Positions 1-11,767 of a stretch of DNA of 64,000 nt are shown piece after piece; the stretch's first letter is position 1; each line of letters starts with the position of its first letter. The notes beneath the pieces are model-generated. The model ran no database searches, was not told where the DNA came from, and was given only the letters and a program-made list of their open reading frames with translations. The position numbers and the translations under genes are program-made. This DNA comes from Cristatella mucedo (Eukaryota; Bryozoa; Phylactolaemata; Cristatellidae), in contig WPIO01000041.1 of assembly GCA_009760855.2 (NCBI GenBank), forward strand, positions 2,991,501 to 3,055,500, written 5' to 3'.

Positions 1-900
1 ACCTGCGGGTATCCTTTCGCGAGTTGACTACTCGCGCGAACGGTACATAATTCCAACGTCGGTGCTTCGCTCACCTAGACCTAGCTCACCGTTCAGAGCC
101 GGGGCAGTTTGAAAGCCCAATATGGCGCAGGCTTGGTGACCTCGCGCCGGATTCGCTGACCCGATCGCGGGGTGCTTTTTCGGCGGATTCCCCCCCCCCC
201 CAATCGATCGATTTCCACCCCTATCGCCGCGCGAGCTCACGTGCGTGGAAAGTGACGCGTCAACGCACGTCTTCATGGTCCTAAGCAGACGAATAGGCAG
301 AACTACCGTTCAATCGGAGCCGAACGCTTACCGAACAGCGGCGGCGGCGGCGGCGGCTTACGTAAAGCGGCGGGCGCCGCGGCGCCAAAGAGAGTCCTTC
401 GCCGCGAGCGAGCGCGGCGTACTCGGCCTCCGGGGAAAGCAGCGACGCGCTCAAAGACTCCTGTAGTCGGCCGACGCGCCCTCGGCGGCGCGCAGCGTCA
501 AGTTATTTCTCCGGATAGATCGCGACCGCCACCACATTGACCTGTGACCGCGCGACCCTCGCTGGTTCGGGTAGCCACGCCAAGCGTGCACTCAGCTAGG
601 ACCTGAGGCTAGCGATACGCCGACGATAACAACAGGGCGCTCGATATTCTACGCGCAGAACCAAAAACAACGCCGTAAGGGAAAACAGCACAACACTAGC
701 CTGCCTGTTACGCCGATGCGACAGGTGACTTTCAGCCGACTCGCAAACGGGCTTGCAGCTCACGCTCAGCGTCAGAACTCACCAACCGGCAGGATGTTAC
801 TCTAAGAGAGCGACTGCGGTCGGGCACATGGGCTTGCAGCTCACGCTCAGCGTCAGAACTCACCAACCGGCAGGATGTTACTCTAAGAGAGCGACTGCGG
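1..900. other. GC- and CpG-rich stretch, no supported gene
   Basis: This part is clearly richer in CG dinucleotides than most of the window and carries a short GCGGCGG run near 340. Short open frames on both strands show no recognisable domain. It could be a CpG island of a gene to the left, but no exon was recognised. Confidence 0.35.
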
Positions 901-911
901 TCGGGCACATG
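750..911. repeat. 81-bp perfect tandem duplication
   Basis: Two adjacent copies (750-830 and 831-911), starting GGCTTGCAGCTCACGCTCAG, appear identical or nearly so. The period is a multiple of three, which keeps a frame open across both. Confidence 0.9.
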
Positions 912-1770
912 CCTTATATAGTAGCTAAGTCGTAAGTCGGACAATACAATTCACTGTCGTAGATAACTATGCATCGCGCTGCTCCTAAGCTTCGGCTATT
1001 TCATAAGCGGCACAGTTCTAATTCAGCGACGAAGCTCATAGTTCTTAATCGAGGTTCAGCCGTCTAGCTCATAGTCCATAATCGTGGGGCACTACAACCT
1101 GATTTTTTAAATGGGATTCCGCAGGCCGGGACGACGCTGCGCTTTCAGTGCTCACTTTCAGTTTCCAGAGGCTGCGAACTTTTTCTTTGAGCGAGTAATA
1201 ATAAAACCCATGCGTCTTAGGACAAATCTAGCACCCTTACATTCGGACGGTGCGCTTTCTGCGCGAAACTTCAAAAGTTCTTCGCAGAGCGGAGTAGATT
1301 CAGTTTTGTTTCAGGTGCGCCCATAAACTCTGCTGAGCTGCGCGTGGCCGGCGGCGGGTAGCTTCAGATCCTCCTACAATAAGACACCCCGTCCATTTTT
1401 TCCGTTTCTGTCCTGGGCGGCTCAAAGAAGACGCATGGCTGCGAGGTGCTACTCCGGAGGGGGTTCTCCCATTTCCTTTTTAAATGGCCTAAACCTCTCG
1501 GGCAGCAGAAGCTTATCAAGTGCAATATTATAAGCTGCGGAGCGCTGTTTCAGGCCCTCCAAATGAGGTTCTCTGCCGCTCTCTACCGGTACTCTTTTTT
1601 AGACGGAATCTAAAAAGGCTTCCGGTTTCCAACTCCAATAGACGGAGCCGACGAGTCTTTGCAGCGGCGGCGGCGGCGCCCAGCCTTCAGAGCGCCGACT
1701 CGGGATCCGAATCGCAAGAGCGGGCCGCTAGGGGGGAGGGTGGCTGGAGGGGAGCTGGAGAAGCGCGCCC

Positions 1771-1835
1771 GGGGAAGGAGCACTAGCTACAAGCTAGTGC
1801 TCCTTCCCCGGCTACAAGCTAGTGCTCCTTCCCAC
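1771..1835. repeat. Hairpin with an extra arm copy
   Basis: A perfect 17-bp inverted repeat (1771-1787 and 1793-1809) encloses a 5-nt loop TACAA. The loop and right arm are then repeated at about 1812-1833. Confidence 0.9.
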
Positions 1836-2034
1836 ATTACTCTCTTTCAAACAGTGATTTGCCCGCGTAACGTTCCTTCATTCTTTGGCTTCAGCGATTG
1901 TAGGAAATTTCCCCCTTGAACGTTTCCCCCTCCCCCGGGAAATTTTCCCCGGTGGACCCTAGGACATTCCCCCTTGACATTCCCTCCGGGGTAGGACATT
2001 TCCCCCATGTTGATGAATGTATAACTAAGAATAC

Positions 2035-2036
2035 AG

Positions 2037-2070
<34 letters not shown>

Positions 2071-2095
2071 TTATATATTTATATATTTATATATG
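2035..2095. repeat. TA-rich microsatellite
   Basis: An uninterrupted (TA)n run is followed by TTTATATA units. Confidence 0.95.
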
Positions 2096-2450
2096 ATTAA
2101 ATGATGTTCATGCTCTATTAAAATAAAATCAACTCTGTATTATTAGAGGAATGGATTAATTGGAAGGATGCTTTCTAATGGAGCGAGAGGCGGCGGCGGT
2201 TGCGGCAGCGGCGAGCTATACATTAGTTTCCGCGGAAGTTAGGTCCCGCTCGACGCCGCCAGGCACGTGTTCGTGTCCGTCAAAGCGGGCGCGAGCTACG
2301 GCGTGCCGCGCGTTCCTGCAAATGAGCACTAAGCCTCAGAGGTCTACTGAGTATAACTCGACCTCAAGAGATCCAGTTGTGCCCTAATATGCACTAATTA
2401 AAGCGAGGAATACGAGCAATGGTGGATTTAGGCAGCGGAGGTGAAGTCCG

Positions 2451-2530
2451 CCCTAAAACCCTAAACCCTAAGCCCTAACCCTATAACCCTAAACGCTAAA
2501 CCCTAAACACTAAACCCTAAACCCTAAACC
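2451..2530. repeat. Degenerate CCCTAAA telomere-like tract
   Basis: About eleven heptamer-like units of CCCTAAA, some mutated (CGCTAAA, CACTAAA, CCCTAAG). The seven-base period is the plant/algal type rather than the animal six-base CCCTAA. It is interstitial and lies just inside the right arm of the fold-back element. Confidence 0.85.
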
Positions 2531-2704
2531 GTATACCAGATGAGAATGTCCTACCGCAGGGGGAATGTCCGGAGGGGAAATGTCCGGGGGAACATCCAGG
2601 GAGGAAATGTCCGTACCCCGGCTTCAGCCTACCTATCAGATCTACTCCCCCCCCCCCCCGCTAAACTTGGCATCGTTCCACCAACTTTTCTGAATAAAAA
2701 AGAT

Positions 2705-2845
2705 ATAACTTATTTGTATAGCGCCCTAGGAGAACTTAATCTGTATTCAGGCTTTCACATGTGCCACGGGGCTCGAGCCCACGACCTCGGCCAGAACTTG
2801 GTCGGGGCGAGCACTTTGACCACTGGGCCAAGCCAGCACGGCAAA
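2705..2845 (-). mobile_element. tRNA-derived SINE, family B
   Basis: Read on the - strand: a tRNA-like head with GGCCCAGTGGTCAAAG and GGTCGTGGGCTCGAGCCC, then a tail with CACATGTGAAAG and GATTAAGTTCTCCTAGGGCG. Family B heads always join a tail shared with the LINE family C 3' end. Confidence 0.7.
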
Positions 2846-2899
2846 TCGTTTAGCTATACCTCGAACACGCCACAAATCCTTCGGAGACCTCGTCTTTAG

Positions 2900-3262
2900 T
2901 TCGTATACCCGCTCACAAAGCCTCGAACTCTCTCTCGACTGACGAAACGACATTCCCTGACTTGACGAAATTAAAAAGAAGCTAAAAAGGCATTGATGCA
3001 TCACAAGATTTAGTGGGTTCCTGCACTTTGTCTTTTGTGTGCTTGTGCGTGCTGACACTGCCCGTGCTGCCGTTAACCATATATTTGCATGCTGACTCTA
3101 TGCATGTCACGTCTAACCATGTTATGCTTGTTGACAGTGAGCATGTCACCACTAAACATTCGATCGTGCTTCCTTTGCAGCATATGTAAAGTGCCTAGAA
3201 AAATATTAAGTTCTCTGGGTGCGTTATACAAATGTATTATTATTATTATTATTATTATTAAC
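2900..3262 (+). mobile_element. LINE family C 3' end (CR1/L2-like)
   Basis: Decayed ORF2 C-terminus (ending of the CREERLCERV type is not readable), a spacer of GCATGTCAC/CTAACCAT repeats, the conserved CAGCATATGTAAAGTGCCTA tail and a terminal (ATT)n. Confidence 0.7.
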
Positions 3263-3635
3263 GTTCGCTAGTTTGACGACCGCATAACGCACTCACTTAC
3301 GCAGCTTGTAGTAGGCCAAGCATTAACGATACAGCGCTTGAAATCCCGCAGGCGGCGTTATTGGTAGCTCTTAACTAGCGAAAGCGTAAACAATTGCCTG
3401 CGCTCTGCAGCCGGCGACGGTCGGGAGGCGTAGGAATCGGGGGGGGGGAGGCGGCCCATGTCGCTGTCTTGCTGTGGAGGCGGTAAATGCAGCCTCTGCC
3501 CTCTGCCCTCTGCCCCCTGGCTCCGCCGCTGGCACCAGGACTCACTGACCGGCAGACAGTGGCCTAAAGATAGCGATTGTGGCCACACTCTCGCCTTTTT
3601 CACTGGCCAGGTCAGAAGTAGCACATAAATCCGGT

Positions 3636-3926
3636 TGCCTAGTTAAGGAGCTAAAAACGCACCTGCTCATCAATGCATTCAGTGGGTTCTGGCGATTCGT
3701 CCTTCGTACGCTTCTGCGTGCTGACACCGTTCGCGCTACCACTAACCATGCTTTACATGTTGACACCATTCACGCCACCTCTAATGAGGTCATGCACGTT
3801 GACATCGTGCGTTCTATCACTAATCATTTCATCACGCTTCCGTTGCAGCATATGTGAAGCGCCTAGAAAGAGATTGAGTTCTCTGAGGGCGCTTTATCAA
3901 GTGCATTTTTATTATCATAATTATTA
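3636..3926 (+). mobile_element. LINE family C 3' end
   Basis: Starts in the KELKTHLLINAF-type ORF end, continues through the TGACACC spacer repeats and ends GCGCCTAGAAAGAGATTGAG and a T/A-rich tail. Confidence 0.75.
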
Positions 3927-5872
3927 CATTTGCATGGTTGATACCGGGCATGTCACTAACCCTTAGTTATTGATTATCTTATTGTGAGTTATAAAGTTCC
4001 CGGATAGAGATTAAGTATTCTTAGGGAACAACACAAACGGCCTAATATTATTAATATTACTATCAACCAATTGAAATGTTTCCTTGACAGCATATTTCTA
4101 GTGATTAGAAAACAATTGGGCTCTCTTATGACGCTATGCAAATGTCTCATCAGTATTATTTTTGTTATTAAGACAGCAGAGCAACCTGACGTAATTCAAA
4201 CTAGTAACTCTTAACTAAATCAGTTCGTCAGCTGCCATTTAAAAAAATAATAATAACAGTAATAGGGATAATTTATTGCGTCGTAAGAGAAGAATCTTTT
4301 TAAAGCACTTTACGTCAGCTGGACAAGAAAACTATCAACTGATTTTAGACAATAACACGTCCGGTCGCACCATGTATACGCACATAACGGACAATTCACA
4401 TGGACTATTAAACTGCCGTGAGCAACTGGCAATAGTAGCATCTCTTTCTAAGCACTTCACTTATGTTTTATAATAAGAAGATGTGTGTTGGGATTTTTGT
4501 GAATATCACCAAATCAGGAGATGACGCTATGTCACACTGTACAGAGTTCCAGGCGTTAGGTGTACAGTGAAACGGCGGCGAGAACTAAATCAGCCACGCG
4601 ATGCGACTGTTAATTCATTATTCACGGCTCCAGAATTGTAAGCGCTAAGAGCCGAGCATAGGATAATGCGTGGCTGGGGCCGCATGAAACCCGACGCAAT
4701 GAAATAGGCGGTCATTTGTGATTCCGTACTCGACCTTGGCAGCTGGGCTGATTTGAGCTCTAGGCCACGGAGCCGTTGATTTACGTCACGGCCGCTGTTG
4801 AACGCCTGTAACCCTCCACTGCTGTCAAAAAGACTTGTCTGCGTTATGGACACGGACTCGTTATGCTGAAGTATGAGTGCTCAAAGGTCGCTGCCGTGCT
4901 GCCACTACTGTCTGCACACCTGCGTGCATTGGTAGAGCACCAACAAGTCAATAGCTTGCAGTAAGGTTCATGCATCGGAAATTGTCACTCATCGGCTGAG
5001 ACTAGCTTCGTTACGAGCGCTGAGTTTTTGGCCTAGCTCTGGCCGAATATGGAAGCCGCACGCCGCGCGGGTAACGACAGTAAGTGAAAGTGCGGTCTCC
5101 GGAGTTGAAGTTTATTTAGAAAAAATGAGTCTGATTATCTTTAGTTACTCAGTGTACCGTAAGTGGGAATTAAGTCTTTCAGATAGAGTAATACTTGAAC
5201 TATCATCTCTGAGCTTAATTACGATTAAAGGATGAAAAATTAAATCGAGTCAAAGACGCCTAATACTACTGAAAAGTGTCGCTCCGGCACTCAAGCTTGA
5301 GACTCAAATCGAGATTCCTGTCGGTTGATATAAGACCACGGTTGTGCTTTTATACCCAGCGAACCTAGCAAGAAAGTTGAGGGACCCAAGACATTCGGTG
5401 AGCTCAGCGGAGCTATACAAAGTTGTTCACGTGACAGGAAATGAACCTACACCTCTTGAGTTTCCAACGATTTGCATGCCACCTCTCTTTAGGTAGCTGT
5501 CTAGCTACAGTAGATATGCAAAAGCTTCGCGAAGTATGGAGTTTATGTTAATGAACTTGGAGGCTGCTTCGACCTCAATTGAGCACACTCTCCACCAGAC
5601 GAACCTGTTGTGTCTATATATCCGGTAGCGTAGATCTAAGCGTAACGCTGTATACGCGTGCATCGGCGTGTGCGCTCGCACGAGTACACAGCCCGTTGGC
5701 GCACGTGCGTTCCTTGTTAAGCAGAAAGCGGGGTCGGGTTCTAGATCGTTTATTCACCACCCTAGGAGAAGGAAGCGCAGTCCTATCAGGCTAATAACAG
5801 CGAGCTGAGAAAAGAGCGTCTGCTCAGCGCACGCGGCGGCGGCGCGGTAGACTTACACAAACGAATAACTAA

Positions 5873-5985
5873 AATCCATTTACATAGCGTCCGAGGGAAA
5901 ACTTAATCTACATATGCAGCAGGGCTCGAGCCTCGGCCATCAAAGGCGAGCGAGCACCTTACCCCTGGGACAAGACCGGACGGCC
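5873..5985 (-). mobile_element. SINE family B fragment
   Basis: The 3' tail motif lies at the left and the tRNA-like head (GGGGTAAGGTGCTCGC on the - strand) at the right. The internal part is degraded. Confidence 0.55.
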
Positions 5986-6274
5986 TCCTTTGTTTCCAAT
6001 TTTGAAGATGAAAGTGGGTTTGGGTGTGGCTTAGCTGTATTGGGATGGCATCGCGAATGGGCGAATGCAGTTAAGTCGGCTGGGTCACGTGGGCACGCGA
6101 CGTGCCGACGTGGCAGATGAGCAGCCGGCAAAATGTCGGATGGGCATTGCTCGCTACAACTACTGCGGCCTAGCGAAAAGTTCCCTGGTCGCGTCCGAGC
6201 TTTTCCGCTAGGCCGCGAAAAAATGGTAGCAGTAGGCGGGCAATTAAATAATGTAGTTAGATGTACGTCTAACC

Positions 6275-6960
6275 ACAGCCCCCACAAAGCCACAAAGACT
6301 ACGTGGATGTTACGCTGGAATGTTTTCCAGGGCATACTCAAAGCCTGAGTGGCTTTCGGTGAGCATGCGGTAGCCAGCAGATCTCATCTCACGCAAAAAG
6401 AAGAACCGATAGGCGTAGCTGAGTCAGGGCGGCAGTCATAGATCAGTGAGTAGCATGGATGTGGCAGCAGCTCAGGGCGGCTGGAAAGGATGTGCCGCAG
6501 TCGGCAGCAGCAGGAGAGGACGTCGATGCAGACGGATTGCGGAAGCGAGTTCCACAGTCGCGGACTTGCAGAGCAAAAGCTTCAGTCGCTAACGGTCTTT
6601 AAGCGGAGGAATGGAACTGCTAATACATTATCCGTACAGGACCTGAGGGCACGAGGAGGCCGCAACTGGTGCAACAGGTCAGCTAGCTAGGAAGGAGCCA
6701 AGCCGTGACCTTGTCCTTGTGGGTCAACAAAAGAGCTTTGCTCTGTATTCGTTGATCGACTGGTAGCCATAGAAGCTCCTTCCGCAAACGAGACACGTGG
6801 TCAAACCTCTGGAACTTGTTAATTGGCCTTACTGCGGCCATATTCACCAACGGTTGCACTGATCCAGCGGTCGGTAGCCCAGCCAAAGTGGAACTTCAGT
6901 AATCTAGTCGCAACAAAACCAGGGAGCTAGTTAAAACATTTTGCAGGCCACCGTGTGACG
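6275..6960 (-). mobile_element. LINE family D 3' end
   Basis: Carries the family D tail (CACAAAGCCACAAAGACTAC on the + strand) and a degraded ORF2 C-terminus with the conserved GDRSFSSAGPRLWNSLP-type block. Similar copies lie at 49,090, 49,975, 52,845, 55,150 and 56,625. Confidence 0.7.
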
Positions 6961-7237
6961 ACACCTCCTAATCTTAGATAGGGACCGGACGTGGTGGCTG
7001 GCTGTGCAGGCAGTGCTTCTTAATGACACTTTCAAACGCTAAGCAGTTATTGAAGTGGACACCTATTTTTTCTAAGCACACGGAGGTGGTCGCACTACAG
7101 TGTCGTCAATTAGAAGAACTGATTCTACTAGTCCACTTACGACGTCTTACGAGCAAGAGTTCGGTTTTATTGTTATTTAGTATACGAAAATTTGCCATCA
7201 TCCAGGATCAAATGTCTGCAGACAAGCATCCAGTTTC

Positions 7238-7582
7238 TTAGAGCGCTGCACCAGATTTCAATTGTTTAAGTGACAAACGTGGCTGAATTTCGCCAGCATA
7301 GAAGCGACAGCCGATCCGATTGGCCCGAATCAGTTTCCCCAGAGGATCGTTATTAATGGAGAATAGAAAAAGACCGAGGAGAGAACGGACCCTTGTGGAA
7401 CTCCACACGTGACCGACGGGTCTGTTGGATGAGATCTGACCCCCACACGACACGCATTGAACACGATCGGACAAGTACGATTTAAACCACGCCAGTGCCT
7501 CATTTGCCAGACCGATCGTTGTTCGGCATTTTTCTGCATTTAGGTCACGCTTGCTGACGTTGTGTATGTTACCGCTAACCAT
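7238..7582 (-). pseudogene. Reverse transcriptase fragment, CR1/L2-like
   Basis: Open on the - strand with ALAWFKSYLSDRVQCVSCG followed by a degraded VPQGSVLG region, typical of the palm domain of CR1/L2-group LINEs. Frameshifts are present. A relative with an intact CGVPQGSVLGPLLFSIY block is at 31,784-32,270. Confidence 0.75.
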
Positions 7583-7678
7583 TTCATCATGCTTTCTTTA
7601 CAGCGTATGTAGAGTGCCTAGAAAGAGGTTAACTTCTCTGAGGGTAATGCACAAATGTATTGTTATTATTATTATGCA
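7545..7678 (+). mobile_element. LINE family C tail
   Basis: A 3' end only: GTTACCGCTAACCATTTCAT, AGAGTGCCTAGAAAGAGGTT and (ATT)n. It is opposite in strand to the RT fragment it abuts. Confidence 0.65.
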
Positions 7679-7694
7679 AATGTACCGAAAAGAG

Positions 7695-8036
7695 GTTGGT
7701 CACTACCGAAATCCACAACAAAATCCACCAGAAATCGGCTGCACTAAGCTCCAGCATGATTCCATTTATATTACGCTACACTATCGAGCAAGTGTGCTCA
7801 CAAAATTTCGCGTCGCTGTGTGAGCGATCTCATGCAATCTACTGCGAATGAATGCAGCGGTCCGAGCCATTACCGAACTCCACCGCATGAGAACGTGTTC
7901 GCGCATAGGCGCAACATTTATTTTGGGTACACTTTAACGAAACCCTAGTGTAACATGCAATCCAAGTTGTAGCATAACGCAGCCGACTTCTGGTGGATTT
8001 TCGGTGGGTTAGAGTGGATTTCGGTTGGGGCCAGTG
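7695..8036. repeat. Inverted repeat with CCGAAATCCAC motif
   Basis: A segment at about 7697-7744 (ACCGAAATCCAC...CCAGAAATCGGCTGC) is mirrored at about 7980-8034 (GCAGCCGACTTCTGGTGGAT). The spacer is about 240 bp. Further GTGGATTTCGGT units lie near 8195. Probably a MITE-like fold-back element. Confidence 0.6.
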
Positions 8037-8519
8037 TCTTCGAGGACCACTTGCATGAGAACGCGCGAGTGCAATGGCATGAAATTCGGTGGGTACATAC
8101 TGTAAACGGTGTACCGCAATGGATATTCAAAATTAGAGCATCGTGCAGCTAGCTCTAACTTTCCGGTCTAATATCGCCTAATTAGAGTGGATTGCGGTGG
8201 ATTTCGGTACTTCGTTCCGCCTTCGTACGACAGCTTCCAGCTTCGACACGTCTCCAGCCGGCCGCTCACGATAAGCGATAACCTCTAACCTCATACGCAA
8301 CGTTTGCAGAACAGTCACGAGTACTGCTGGGCTGGACCTCTTGCTAATCTGAACTAATATTGGATGGCATTTGAACAGAGATTATTTGCACATAGATCGT
8401 CTTCGAACTTTCCAAAAAATCGTCACCCGCCGACAATGTGGCCGACAAGACGAGCTGGCGACCGCCCTCGCGGGATATGGTAAGTGCTTGCACTTCCATC
8501 GTTAAGCAGCAGTGCTATC

Positions 8520-8682
8520 GCGAAGTACCGGCCAAATCGTTACGAGGTCCGCCGCGGTTTGGCTCGGAGGTTCGGTGCTCGCGATTAACGACCGAGGTCG
8601 TGCGCTCGAGCCCTACGGCACATGTCGAGCGCCTGGATAGAGATCAGGTTCTCTTAGGGCGCCATCAAAATGAATTGTTTTT
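8520..8682 (+). mobile_element. SINE family B
   Basis: Head with GTCGTGCGCTCGAGCCC, then CACATGTCGAGCGCCTGGAT and TTCTCTTAGGGCGCCA. Confidence 0.65.
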
Positions 8683-8749
8683 ATGCAGTAAAGGAAATCG
8701 CCAGAGTTCGCGGAGACGCGGTTGAGCCGACCATCAACGTTATAGAGTC

Positions 8750-9480
8750 GTTATCGTCATCAACATCGTAAGACTGGGCACCCCGTGCCACGTTACGCGT
8801 TACGTTTGTCGGCTCACGCTACTTACAGCTCACTAGTCTCACGAAAGTCTAATCACTAATGGAAAGTGAAAGACTAATTCTGCTGAAAATTTAATTTAAA
8901 CTAGTGAAAATGTAATCACTAGTCTTTAGTCTCACGAGAAAAGCTCGCAGCTGATGCTGGATCTTACCGTAGCGCGACCGAATACCGGTTTGGCTAGCGA
9001 CTCAAAGCACTTGCACATTCAAAGCGCTAGGCATTCGCAATGCTACGGATGCGAGGTGCTTCGGGTGGATGGCCTTCGACTACTTCAGTTTCAGTAGGTA
9101 CGACGGTGCGCCTATATTACAGCAGCTTTCGTATACCCATACCAAGCATACCCATACCAAGCACAGCGTCCCTCAAAATTCCCGCCTCTTCTAGCTGTTG
9201 TGTGCGCCTTCGGCTTCAGCTGTTGTAATTATCGAAGCGCCTTGCCACTAATGTACGCGCCTCACCTGTGGCCAATAGTTAAGCCACTGACGGAGCGCAG
9301 CGTCAGGCCACTAACGCATGTTATATTTCCTGTAGTCTGCTGTGATTCGTCGAGCTCTCATATGTGTGTATGCGCTGAGATTAATAAAGGGTTTACCGCC
9401 TTGGCCTTCGCCCGACGCGTCTCCGTGAGACTCCCACAAGAGCTGCCGCTGCCGTCGGAGCCACTGTAATACAGCACAGC
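8750..9480. other. Stretch with no recognised gene
   Basis: Only small repeats are visible: TAGTCTCACGA at about 8835 and 8928, and a doubled ATACCCATACCAAGC near 9134. A short segment at 9281-9320 recurs at 10,774-10,815. Confidence 0.4.
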
Positions 9481-9786
9481 ATAGCCAACCTCAAATTCTT
9501 TAGAGACGTCTTCAGTTCGTAAGCTCCAAAAGCCTGGATCTAACTCGTTCGCAACTGATGCTAGGCTGTCCCCTGAATTGACATTTAAAAAAAGAAGCTA
9601 GAATCTCGCATATTATTCACAGCATTTGCTCTGTCCGAGTGGTTGTACTAAGGGCTCGTGCGTGCACTGTGCACGCTACCGCCAACCATATGTGGACATC
9701 TTTTCTTTCCAGCATATGCACAGCGCCTAGAATGAGATGTAGTTCTCTTAGGGTGCTGTGCAAAGTGTTTTGTTATTATTATTATT
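9480..9786 (+). mobile_element. LINE family C 3' end
   Basis: ORF2 C-terminal remnant (AACCTCAAATTCTTTAGAGA), the CTAACCAT-type spacer, CATATGCACAGCGCCTAGAA and (ATT)n. Confidence 0.7.
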
Positions 9787-10095
9787 CGGCCGAAAAGGGT
9801 GTCCGAAGAGCCAAGAAATGAGATGGGGTCACTACTTTCAAGTCAAAGCATATCAGTCGCTCACCGACTGAGTCGAAAGAAATGTTATCACGTATCTCTG
9901 GATCAACATACCACACGAGTCCACCATATTTTGCTGTCTGAGCTCGGCGGTCGCAACACCACCACTCTGTCACTAAGAGACGAGTTGTCTCCAGAAACCC
10001 TGCACTTGGACGCTGACACACTGCCCGATTTACTTAGTGACAGCGAGATTGGCAGTGTCTCAGTTTTTGGAGATTTATCGGGCTACCGGCGGTAG
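9787..10095 (-). pseudogene. Possible LINE endonuclease-domain fragment
   Basis: On the - strand the stretch AKYGGLVWYVDPEIRDNIS and ERLICFDLKV resembles the GGVAIYVR region of LINE APE-type endonucleases. It is short and lacks the catalytic motifs, so this is tentative. Confidence 0.35.
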
Positions 10096-10125
10096 TCGCT
10101 TCAGAAGGGTTCGTTATTTATAAAT

Positions 10126-10292
10126 TGGGCCGTGATTGCCGAAGAGGTAACGTGCTCGCTCTTCACGACAGAGGCCATGGGTTCGAATCCTGCAGTGAGC
10201 GGCCCTTTATTGCCAATTTGAAGTGGTGGTGATAGCCGTTAATGAGCTTCTGCCGCTATACAAATGAGGCTGTTAAATCAGTTCGTATTTAT
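10126..10292 (+). mobile_element. tRNA-derived SINE, family A
   Basis: Pol III B box GGTTCGAATCC in a tRNA-like head, then a body with ATTGCCAATT, GGTGATAGCC and CTATACAAATGAGGCTGTTA, and a T-rich end. Family A copies are about 180 bp. Confidence 0.8.
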
Positions 10293-10669
10293 TTATTTTA
10301 TTTATGTTCGCCCAATTTCATTTGGTTATAAAGAAAAAATCCCGGGCTTACTCCCGTAAGGACATCACAGCCAAGCTGGTCTGGATATTTTCGACATCCG
10401 GCCTAGATTGCCATAACTCACTATTCGCGGGTCTTTTTGCCTGTGAAACAAAACGCTCACAGTTGATGCAAGGCGCTGTAGCTATTCGGTTGGCTACCGA
10501 AAGCATATCAGAAGCAATTTAAGCTTTGAGTTCGCTCAAAGAAATTCTCAAAGGAACATCCACTTAGTCTGTGTGGCTTTGTGGAGTTATAGACGGAAAT
10601 ACACTGTCAGTCATTAATGTGGCAAATGCCATATTCTCACCGCTTCTCACCGACCTCTTCTGACTTCCT

Positions 10670-10930
10670 ATATTGCAGAAAATCAACTTTAAAATCCGGT
10701 TAATCGCTTATTCTTTTGGTCCGGCCGACCCAATTGAAAGCATTTCCTTCGTACCACCCACTCCTCAGATTCAAGCCACTGACGAAGCGCAGCGTCAGGC
10801 CACTAACGCTTGTTTAGCTTTGCTTCTAACCAACCTCAAATTACTTGGGGACGATGCCCTCAGTTCTTATACTTCCAAAGCCCGGATTTCGCCCCCGACT
10901 GAGGCCAGGACAGCCCCAAATTTAATCTAA
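10670..10930 (+). mobile_element. LINE ORF2 C-terminal fragment
   Basis: Encodes INFKIRLIAYSF and LGDDALSSYTSKARISPP, a decayed form of the FGDRAFSSFAPKAWNSLP end block of CR1-like LINEs. Confidence 0.55.
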
Positions 10931-11106
10931 AAAGCTATGCCACCTGTTCTACTCAGCATTTAATCCATCCACGTGAATTTTCCTTTGTGATTGCTATAGC
11001 AGCTAGTAATACCGTGAATAATCGCCGACGAATCGCTCAAAGAATGTGCCAGGAGAAAAAAATATCTGGATGGGGAACCCTGACGATTCTTGGCGACGCA
11101 TACTGG

Positions 11107-11276
11107 CTGATTTAACAGCCTCTTTTGAATAGCGATAGAAGAGCCTTGATGGCTACAACCACCGCTTGCAGCGGCAATAAAGGATCGCCCACTGCAGGAT
11201 TTGAACCCACGATCTCGGGACCGAGGTCGTGAAAATCAACAGCCTTACCTAGCTAGTGTGCCATCACAGCTCAGTA
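11107..11276 (-). mobile_element. SINE family A
   Basis: Reverse copy: CTGATTTAACAGCCTCTTTT at left and the B box complement GGATTTGAACCC near 11,200. Confidence 0.8.
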
Positions 11277-11767
11277 CTATTTATTTCTTAGAGTGGGTGT
11301 AGCTCCGCGAAAGCCGGCGGACCCCGCAACAGGGCATTGTATATCTCCACAGGATTGTGTTCACTACTGCTGCTACTCTGACTGATCTTTGTTACACAGC
11401 AATGGAGATTTCTAAATCCGTAGGAGCTTCGACTCCGAGTTTAGTCAGGGCACGAGTATATCGTCATCGGACATATCTGCGTCATGACTGTCGATGCTTC
11501 ACGCAGTAGCAGCTGTTGGGGTCACTCTGCCTGAAAGCTGTTACATATCTGGCGGCGACAACTTAGATGATCAGTCGATGCATAGAACAAAAATTTACTC
11601 ATTCCGAATATCATTATGGCAAGTATTAGCTGCGGCCTTACTAGTTGCTCCGTCCTGAGTGCCTGACTTTTGTTTTGCGAGCGTTGGTGACCTCGTCGGA
11701 AGCCACGTCTCCAGCGCCTTTGGTAAATAAGTAGTTCGCGGCATATTTACTAAGTTATAATAACATA

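Larger units (their letters stand above)
1911..2625. mobile_element. Fold-back element with GGACATTTCCCC arms
   Basis: Degenerate GGACATTTCCCC-type units at 1911-2009 are mirrored by GGGGAAATGTCC-type units at 2540-2625; the inner edges GGTAGGACATT and AATGTCCTACC align. Between them are a TA microsatellite, a short GC-rich stretch and a CCCTAAA tract. The structure suggests a fold-back or MITE-like element; no transposase is seen. Confidence 0.5.

Noticed and set aside
10126-10292. A tRNA gene, from the B box GGTTCGAATCC
   Set aside because: The head cannot be folded into a full cloverleaf by eye and is joined to the repeated SINE A body; the same applies at 31,208 and 42,125.
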